Shown here: positions 55,672 to 64,000 of the stretch, piece by piece
Layout of the letters: every line of letters starts with the position of its first letter
How positions within the stretch are numbered: the stretch's first letter is position 1
Origin: Nocardioides alcanivorans
Lineage (GTDB): Bacteria > Actinomycetota > Actinomycetes > Propionibacteriales > Nocardioidaceae
Direction: 5' to 3'
DNA: 64,000 nt
NCBI RefSeq assembly: GCF_021555175.1
Contig: NZ_JAKGRW010000054.1
Location: 1 to 64,000 of the forward strand
Position numbers and translations under genes: made by a program
Notes under the pieces: model-generated
Databases searched by the model: none
Seen by the model: only the letters and a program-made list of their open reading frames with translations
Told to the model about the DNA's origin: nothing

Positions 55672-56340
55672 CTACCAGCCGCGTGCGCGCCACTCCGCCA
55701 CGTGGGGCCGCTCGTTGGCGAGCTGCCCGTCCTTGCCGTGGCCCGGGTAGAACCAGGTCTGGTCGGGGAGGGTTCCGAAGAACTTCGTCTCCACCTCGTC
55801 GATGAGCGTCCGGAAGGCCTCGTCGTCGCCGAAGGTCGCGCCCACGCCGCCCGGGAAGAGGGTGTCGCCGGTCCACAGGTGGGGGTGGCCTTCGGGGTCC
55901 TCGTGCACCAGGGCGACCGAGCCCGGGGTGTGTCCGGCGATCGCGATGACCTTCAGCGCCACGTCGCCGACGGTGACGGTGTCGCCGTGCTCGAGGCGCG
56001 CGTCCACCTGGACCCCGGTCTGCTCGGTGATGGCGTCCGCGTCCGGAGTGCCGGCGTACACGGGGGCGCCGGTCGCGGCGACGACGTCGGCCAGCGCTCG
56101 GTGGTGGTCCCAGTGCTGGTGGGTGGTCACGATCGCGTCCAACCTGCCTCCGCACAGCTCGAGCAACGCAGGCGCGTCGTCAGCCGCGTCCACCAGCAAC
56201 TGTGCACCGGTCTGCTTGCAGGTGAGCAGGTAGCAGTTGTTGGCCATCTTCTCGTCCACGGCGAGCTTGCGGATGGTCAGTTGCGACAACTCGCGCACGT
56301 CGGCGGAGCCGCCGGGGGTCACGTCACCGGTGTAGGTCAT
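55672..56340 (-). CDS. MBL-fold hydrolase (glyoxalase II-like)
   Basis: Intact 222-residue metallo-beta-lactamase-fold protein. The start MTYTGDVTPGGSADVREL at 56340 is followed by NNCYLLTCKQTGAQLLVDA. The metal motif is TTHQHWDHHRAL (HxHxDH), with further ligands in AIAGHTPGSVAL, LWTGDTLFPGG and FYPGHGKD. It is close to glyoxalase II/persulfide-dioxygenase relatives; mycothiol-linked thioester hydrolysis is plausible because an MDMPI protein lies next to it. Confidence 0.87.
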   Translation of the reverse strand: MTYTGDVTPGGSADVRELSQLTIRKLAVDEKMANNCYLLTCKQTGAQLLVDAADDAPALLELCGGRLDAIVTTHQHWDHHRALADVVAATGAPVYAGTPDADAITEQTGVQVDARLEHGDTVTVGDVALKVIAIAGHTPGSVALVHEDPEGHPHLWTGDTLFPGGVGATFGDDEAFRTLIDEVETKFFGTLPDQTWFYPGHGKDGQLANERPHVAEWRARGW

Positions 56341-56381
56341 GTCGCCCACTCTAGTGACGCCTGAGCAGTGGTGGGAGACGG

Positions 56382-57071
56382 TCAGAACGCGGGTGCTCCC
56401 GGGAGCTCTCCTCCAGCGGCGCCCAGGCCTTCGCCGGAGCCGCGACCAGTCAGCCACCACGCCAGGTCGGAGACGGATCCGGAGATGGTCAGGTCGGCGT
56501 CCGCGACGTCCCCCCACTGTGCGCCCGTGTCGGTCGCGGCGAACGCCCACGAGTCATGGCGCGGTGCGCGCTGGTTGACGACCGACGTGGCGAACTCGGT
56601 CGGCCAGTCCCGGTGCGTCACGCCGGCCACGCCCAGGTCGGTGAGGTGGATCCAGACCTCCGACAACCGCTTGGGGAGGGCGTCGGTCGCCGGAAAGGTC
56701 ATGCCACCACCTCCGGGGAGCCGGTGCACGATCGCGACCCCGTGCCTGTCGTCGAGCTGGGCGAAGAGGCCGGGCAGCTCTGCCGCGACTGCGCGACTGC
56801 GTTGCACCAACTCCCTGCCTGGCGCCGAGCTGAGCGCCGCGATGTCGTGGTCGCGGGCCTCGTTGCTGTCATACATCGAAGCCGGATCCCCACCGAGCAC
56901 TTGGGTCAGCACCCGCCGGAACGCCTCCCCATTGAGCGCGACGTGCGCCACGACGTGGGCGCGTGTCCACCCGGGCAGCGACGAGGGTGCCCGCAGCTCC
57001 TCCTCGGTGAGGGTGGAGACGACGGCGAACCAGCGGTCGTCGGCAGCCGAGAGGGCGGTGAGTGAGGTCAT
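56382..57071 (-). CDS. MDMPI (mycothiol-dependent maleylpyruvate isomerase) family protein
   Basis: Intact 229-residue protein starting MTSLTALSAADDRWFAVV. The N-terminal DinB-like helix bundle shows LPGWTRAHVVAHVALNGEAF, whose His residues in WTRAHVVAHV would bind the divalent metal. A C-terminal sterol-carrier-like part has DLTISGSVSDLAWWLTGR. Members isomerise maleylpyruvate or transfer mycothiol. It is on the same strand as the MBL gene, 41 bases upstream of it, so a joint mycothiol-linked role is suggested. Confidence 0.86.
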   Translation of the reverse strand: MTSLTALSAADDRWFAVVSTLTEEELRAPSSLPGWTRAHVVAHVALNGEAFRRVLTQVLGGDPASMYDSNEARDHDIAALSSAPGRELVQRSRAVAAELPGLFAQLDDRHGVAIVHRLPGGGGMTFPATDALPKRLSEVWIHLTDLGVAGVTHRDWPTEFATSVVNQRAPRHDSWAFAATDTGAQWGDVADADLTISGSVSDLAWWLTGRGSGEGLGAAGGELPGAPAF

Positions 57072-57191
57072 GTCGCCGATTCAATCGCACTTGGATGCAC
57101 ATGAGATCGTGGGGATCGTGCGTGGCGCCTTGCGTCGAGCGGCCGCGTGACGAACACTTGTTCGAAATCAGCGCTCCGATCCGGAAGACAC

Positions 57192-60214
<3,023 letters not shown>

Positions 60215-60217
60215 GGG

Positions 60218-60382
60218 TCAAGCGTGTCGGCCGGGCAGGTGCCAGTGGTGCTTGCGCCGTTTGGGCTCGTCATAGCTGTGAGCAGCCAGCCAGAGCCCGG
60301 ACACCATCAACGTGGTGAAGAGCGCGATCCCCACGACGAACCCGGTGAAGGCCCACTGGACGTCGACCAGGAGTGCATGCAT
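60218..60382 (-). CDS. Small single-pass membrane protein (54 residues)
   Basis: Convergent with uvrA and divergent from the Rieske gene. The ATG at 60380-60382 follows GGGAG. The protein is MHALLVDVQWAFTGFVVGIA, then a hydrophobic helix through LFTTLMVSGLWLAA, then a short basic cytoplasmic-type end (DEPKRRKHHWHLPGRHA). One membrane helix is at about residues 12-34. The codon bias is typical of the window. Family unknown. Confidence 0.6.
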   Translation of the reverse strand: MHALLVDVQWAFTGFVVGIALFTTLMVSGLWLAAHSYDEPKRRKHHWHLPGRHA

Positions 60383-60463
60383 CTCTCCCACCTCCTTCCT
60401 CTCCCACCATGCGCCTCAGTCGCTCAGGGGACAAGGGGAAGCTTGACCGTCTACCCTTTTTCC

Positions 60464-60970
60464 ATGAGCCCACATGTGGGGAGTCGACGCGCGATGCGAC
60501 GTACGGTCCTCGCCGCAGGAGGCGGCGCAGCATCGATGGCGGTGCTTGCGGCCTGTGGTGACGGTGAAGGTACCGAGAGCGCTCCGTCGTCTCCCGGCAC
60601 GTCTGCGGACTCGCCCTCGCCACGAGGCGCCACGACCGGGAATGAGCCAACAGAGCCCTCCGCTTCAACAGAGCCTTCCGCTCCCGCGGAGACCCTGGTC
60701 GAGGTGGCGGACGTCCCCGTGGGCGGCGGGGTGGTGCTGCCTGACGTGGGCCTCGTCATCACGCAGGCGACGGCGGGTGAGCTCCGTGGTTTCACCTCGG
60801 TCTGCACCCACAGGGGTTGCACGATCAGCGGCGTGAGCACGACCATCGACTGCTCGTGCCACGGTTCGAAGTTCGCACTCACCGACGGTTCCGTGGTGTC
60901 TGGGCCGGCGACGAGCCCGCTGGCCGCAGCGCCGGTGGAGGTCGTCGGCACCGCCGTGACGCGCGGCTGA
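60464..60970 (+). CDS. Rieske [2Fe-2S] lipoprotein, first copy
   Basis: Intact 168-residue exported protein. The N-terminus (SRRAMRRTVLAAGGGAASMA then LAAC) has twin arginines and a lipobox. A Ser/Pro/Thr linker is followed by the Rieske domain with CTHRGCTISG and CSCHGSKFALTDGSVVSGP (C-x-H and C-x2-H) plus the extra Cys pair that forms the stabilising disulfide. It is probably attached to the outer face of the membrane as an electron-transfer protein. A homologous gene follows immediately. Confidence 0.85.
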   Translation: MSPHVGSRRAMRRTVLAAGGGAASMAVLAACGDGEGTESAPSSPGTSADSPSPRGATTGNEPTEPSASTEPSAPAETLVEVADVPVGGGVVLPDVGLVITQATAGELRGFTSVCTHRGCTISGVSTTIDCSCHGSKFALTDGSVVSGPATSPLAAAPVEVVGTAVTRG

Positions 60971-61011
60971 CCCTCGTTCCGGCTTGGGACCGGCCCCCTA
61001 GAATCTGCTGC

Positions 61012-61428
61012 ATGACCGACTCACGGCCCCTGATCTCCCGGCGCACCACGTTCAAGGGAATGGGGGCCCTCGGAGCCGCTCTCGTCCTCGCGGCGTGCAG
61101 CGGCGGTGACGACGCCCCGTCCGCGCCGGAGGCGGAGTCGGGTGACGTGCTGGCCTCCACGTCGGAGGTGCCGGTCGGAGGCGGTGTCATCCTGGCGGAC
61201 CGGGGCATCGTGATCACCCAGCCCACCGAGGGCGAGTTCGCGGCGTTCTCGGCCGTCTGCACCCATCAGCGCGCCACGCTGAGCGACGTCGACGCCGACG
61301 GCATCCACTGCCCGCGACACGGATCGGTGTTCGACGCGACGGACGGATCCGTCGTCAACGGCCCGGCCTCGTCTGGGCTGCCGGAGGTGGCCATCACGGT
61401 CGAGGACGGCAACATCCTCGCCGCATGA
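61012..61428 (+). CDS. Rieske [2Fe-2S] lipoprotein, second copy without the disulfide cysteines
   Basis: Intact 138-residue paralogue of the gene before it. The leader MTDSRPLISRRTTFKGMGAL has a twin-Arg motif and the lipobox LAAC. The cluster ligands are in CTHQRATLSD and CPRHGSVFDATDGSVVNGP. The two disulfide Cys of ordinary Rieske proteins are replaced (QRA and PR), which tends to shift redox behaviour in the family. It lies 41 bases after the first copy and 30 before uvrC. Confidence 0.84.
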   Translation: MTDSRPLISRRTTFKGMGALGAALVLAACSGGDDAPSAPEAESGDVLASTSEVPVGGGVILADRGIVITQPTEGEFAAFSAVCTHQRATLSDVDADGIHCPRHGSVFDATDGSVVNGPASSGLPEVAITVEDGNILAA

Positions 61429-61458
61429 GTTGTCGGGCCGTCCTCGTAGGCTTGCCCC

Positions 61459-63423
61459 GTGGCTGATCCCTCGACCTATCGTCCCCGCCCGGGGAGCATC
61501 CCCGCACAACCCGGTGTCTACCGGTTCCGGGACTCGCACGGCCGGGTGATCTACGTGGGCAAGGCAAAGAGCCTTCGTCCGCGGTTGTCGTCCTACTTCC
61601 AGGATCTCGCCAACCTGCACCAGCGCACCCGCACGATGGTCACCACCGCGGCCAGCGTGGAGTGGACCGTCGTGGCCACCGAGGTCGAGGCGCTGCAGCT
61701 CGAGTACTCCTGGATCAAGGAGTACGACCCGCGCTTCAACGTGAAGTACCGCGACGACAAGTCCTACCCCTGGCTGGCGGTCACCGTCGGTGAGGAGTTC
61801 CCGCGGGTCATGGTCGGCCGGGGCGCGAAGAAGAAGGGCACCCGCTACTTCGGCCCCTACGGTCACGCGTGGGCGATCAGGGAGACCGTCGACCTGCTGC
61901 TGCGGGTCTTCCCGATGCGCTCGTGCTCCGCGGGCGTGTTCAAGCGTTCGGCCCAGATCGGGCGTCCCTGCCTGCTCGGCTACATCGACAAGTGCTCGGC
62001 GCCGTGCGTCGGTTCCGTCACCGCCGACGAGCACCGCCAGATCGTCGACGACTTCTGCGACTTCATGGGCGGTAGGACCGCTGCCTTCACCAAGCGCATC
62101 GAGCGCGAGATGTATGCCGCCTCCCAGGCCATGGACTACGAGAAGGCGGCCCGGCTCCGAGACGACCTCGCCGCCCTCGACAAGGCACTGGAGAAGCAGG
62201 CGGTGGTCTTCGGAGACGGCACCGATGCCGACGTGATCGCGCTGGCCGAGGACCCCCTCGAGGTGGCAGTGCAGATCTTCTACGTCCGCGGCGGACGGAT
62301 CCGCGGTCAGCGGGGCTGGGTCGCGGATCGGGTCGAGGAGGGCGACACCAGTTCGCTCGTGGAGCACTTCCTGCTGCAGCTGTACGGCGGCGAGGCGGCG
62401 GAGGCGATCCCTCGCGAGATCCTCGTGCCGGCGCTGCCGTCCGATCTCGACACGATGGAGGCGCTGCTCACCGAGCTCAAGGGCAGCAGGGTGCAGATCC
62501 GGGTGCCTCAGCGTGGTGACAAGAAGACGCTCCAGGAGACCGTCGCTCGCAACGCACTCCAGGCCCTCGGCCTCCACAAGACGAAGCGAGCGAGCGACCT
62601 CACCACGCGCAACCGCGCGCTGGAGGAGATCCAGGAGGCCCTCGAGCTCGACGAGGTGCCACTGCGCATCGAGTGCTACGACGTCTCCAACCTCCAGGGC
62701 ACGGAAGTCGTCGCCAGCATGGTCGTCTTCGAGGACGGCCTCGCTCGAAAGGGTGAGTACCGGCGCTTCGTCATCAAGTCGGTCGACGGCCAGAACGACG
62801 TCGCCTCGATGCACGAGGTGATCACACGGCGCTTCAGGCGCCTCCTCGACGAGCGAGGCGAGACGGTCGACAGTGGCGAGGGTCCGATGCTGGTCGACCC
62901 CGAGACCGGACGCGCGAAGAAGTTCGCCTACACCCCCGGCCTGGTGGTGGTCGACGGCGGCCCGCCCCAGGTGGCCGCCGCCACCGCGGCCCTCGCCGAG
63001 CTCGGCATCAACGACATCGCCGTCTGCGGTCTGGCCAAGCGACTCGAAGAGGTCTGGCTGCCCGGGGAGGAGGACCCCGTCATCCTGCCGCGCACCAGCG
63101 AGGGCCTCTATCTGTTGCAACGCATCCGCGACGAGGCCCACCGCTTCGCCATCAACCACCACCGCTCGCGCAGGTCCAAGACGATGGTCGAGTCGCTGCT
63201 CGACGACGTACTGGGCCTGGGGGAGGTGCGCCGCAAGACCTTGCTCAAGCACTTCGGCTCGCTCAGGAAGCTGCGAGCTGCCTCCGCGGAGGAGTTGGCG
63301 ACCGTGCCGGGCATCGGCCCGTCCACCGCGGCCGCCATCAAGACCGCGGTGTCGCAACAGGGGAGCGGATCACCGAGACTGTCCGTCAACACAGCCACTG
63401 GTGAGATCGAGGAGTCGACATGA
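61459..63423 (+). CDS. uvrC: UvrC excinuclease
   Basis: Intact 654-residue subunit that makes both incisions in nucleotide excision repair. The GTG start at 61459 opens VADPSTYRPRPGSIPAQPG. The GIY-YIG nuclease is GVYRFRDSHGRVIYVGKAKS (residues about 15-34), the UVR motif is in YEKAARLRDDLAALDKALEK, the RNase H-like 5' nuclease is in IKSVDGQNDVASMHEV, and a C-terminal HhH motif lies in VPGIGPSTAAAIKTAV. Its stop overlaps the rapZ ATG (ATGA). It is unusually close to uvrA here. Confidence 0.96.
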   Translation: MADPSTYRPRPGSIPAQPGVYRFRDSHGRVIYVGKAKSLRPRLSSYFQDLANLHQRTRTMVTTAASVEWTVVATEVEALQLEYSWIKEYDPRFNVKYRDDKSYPWLAVTVGEEFPRVMVGRGAKKKGTRYFGPYGHAWAIRETVDLLLRVFPMRSCSAGVFKRSAQIGRPCLLGYIDKCSAPCVGSVTADEHRQIVDDFCDFMGGRTAAFTKRIEREMYAASQAMDYEKAARLRDDLAALDKALEKQAVVFGDGTDADVIALAEDPLEVAVQIFYVRGGRIRGQRGWVADRVEEGDTSSLVEHFLLQLYGGEAAEAIPREILVPALPSDLDTMEALLTELKGSRVQIRVPQRGDKKTLQETVARNALQALGLHKTKRASDLTTRNRALEEIQEALELDEVPLRIECYDVSNLQGTEVVASMVVFEDGLARKGEYRRFVIKSVDGQNDVASMHEVITRRFRRLLDERGETVDSGEGPMLVDPETGRAKKFAYTPGLVVVDGGPPQVAAATAALAELGINDIAVCGLAKRLEEVWLPGEEDPVILPRTSEGLYLLQRIRDEAHRFAINHHRSRRSKTMVESLLDDVLGLGEVRRKTLLKHFGSLRKLRAASAEELATVPGIGPSTAAAIKTAVSQQGSGSPRLSVNTATGEIEEST

Positions 63424-64000
63424 GCAGCGAGGAGACGTCGCCGTCGGGTGAGCTCGTCGTGGTGACCGGCATGACCGGTGCCGGGCGGAGCACGGCGGCG
63501 AAGGAGCTGGAGGATCTCGGCTACTTCGTGGTCGACAACCTGCCGCCGTCCCTGCTGCCCGACGTGGTCCGACTGGTCGACAGGGACCGAGGCCCTGGCC
63601 AGCCGATCGCGGTGGTGGTCGACGTACGCTCCGGGTCCTTCTTCGAGGAGTTGCGTGCCAACCTCGCCCACAAGCTGACCGGCCGTCAGTCCACCCTCGT
63701 CTTCCTCGAGGCCGACGACAGCACGTTGGTGCGCCGTCAGGACGCCGCTCGTCGCCCGCACCCGCTCCAGGGCGACGGCCGCCTCCTCGACGGTCTGCAG
63801 GCCGAACGTGAGGTGTTGCGCCGGCTCCGGGGCCAGGCCGACATCATCATCGACACGAGCAACCTCAACGTGCACCAGCTCACCGCTCGCATGTCGGAGC
63901 GGTTCGGCACCCCGCAGCGGCTCTCGCTCAAGGTGACGGTGGTGAGCTTCGGCTTCAAGTACGGCATCCCGGTCGACTCCGACTTCATGGCCGACATGCG
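63420..64000 (+). CDS. rapZ: RapZ/YvcJ-type nucleotide-binding protein, cut by the window end
   Basis: The first 193 codons of the P-loop protein. It starts at 63420, overlapping the uvrC stop by four bases. Walker A is GMTGAGRSTAAKELEDL and the conserved segments are FVVDNLPPSLLPDVV, LVRRQDAARRPHPLQ, DTSNLNVHQL and VVSFGFKYGIPVDSDF. In other bacteria RapZ/YvcJ proteins link cell-wall and nucleotide signalling; in actinobacteria the uvrC-rapZ-cuvA-whiA order is conserved, which predicts the next genes outside the window. Confidence 0.92.
   Translation, partial: MSSEETSPSGELVVVTGMTGAGRSTAAKELEDLGYFVVDNLPPSLLPDVVRLVDRDRGPGQPIAVVVDVRSGSFFEELRANLAHKLTGRQSTLVFLEADDSTLVRRQDAARRPHPLQGDGRLLDGLQAEREVLRRLRGQADIIIDTSNLNVHQLTARMSERFGTPQRLSLKVTVVSFGFKYGIPVDSDFMADM

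Noticed and set aside
61021..63357. Long minus-strand open frame (778 codons) across uvrC
   Set aside because: Shadow of UvrC, which is intact on the plus strand.

Overview
The window looks like the chromosome of a high-GC actinobacterium, most plausibly Nocardioides or another Nocardioidaceae. The evidence is strong G/C third-position bias, an HrdB-type SigA next to ParE and a DUF7455 protein, a mycothiol-type MDMPI protein, a probable F420-dependent luciferase-like oxidoreductase, and a steroid/cholesterol catabolic gene set of mycobacterial type. No rRNA, tRNA, CRISPR array, prophage or insertion sequence was seen.

Layout. 1-11 kb is housekeeping: dinB, a DUF4192 protein, a GCS2-type ligase, a HhH-GPD glycosylase, sigA, a DUF456 protein, a DUF7455 protein, parE. 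12-17.4 kb holds the steroid C/D-ring genes: ipdC-ipdB-ipdA-echA20 on the minus strand, divergent from two SDR genes, in the same relative order as Mycobacterium tuberculosis Rv3548c-Rv3553. 17.5-19.8 kb has a YCII protein, an ECF sigma factor and a methyltransferase. 20-24 kb has an acyl-CoA dehydrogenase and fadA5, divergent from cyp125. 25.9-36.4 kb has two lipid-transfer-type thiolases, a DUF35 protein, the luciferase-like oxidoreductase, two acyl-CoA synthetases (one FadD19), echA19, a second nitronate-monooxygenase-like protein and another enoyl-CoA hydratase. 36.4-41 kb is an accessory acyl-CoA/SDR group beside a TetR regulator. 41-47 kb is mixed: a DksA-like protein, a TDT transporter, a DUF222/HNH protein, a NUDIX protein and a YdeI-like protein. 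47-49.6 kb is a TetR/ABC exporter pair. 49.7-54.6 kb has fadE27-fadE26, divergent from a kshA-small gene-kshB operon. 54.7-64 kb has a 3-hydroxyacyl-CoA dehydrogenase, an MBL hydrolase, an MDMPI protein, uvrA, two Rieske lipoproteins, uvrC and the start of rapZ.

How the steroid genes fit together. CYP125 oxidises the sterol side chain and FadD19 activates it to the CoA ester. FadE26/27, EchA19 and FadA5 run beta-oxidation, and DUF35/thiolase proteins of this type perform aldol cleavage. KshA/KshB hydroxylate C9 to open ring B, and EchA20/IpdAB/IpdC degrade rings C and D. Five promoter regions carry sequences matching or nearly matching the KstR operator TnnAACnnGTTnnA, and the echA20/SDR divergent promoter carries a different palindrome that may be a KstR2 site. 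Neither regulator gene, nor the ring A/B meta-cleavage genes (hsa), nor kstD lies in this window.

A caution on quality: about 30 apparent frameshifts in 22 genes, mostly one missing G or C in a run of four to six, affect even sigA and uvrA. They look like sequencing or assembly errors. Coordinates below span each repaired gene, and the break positions are given.
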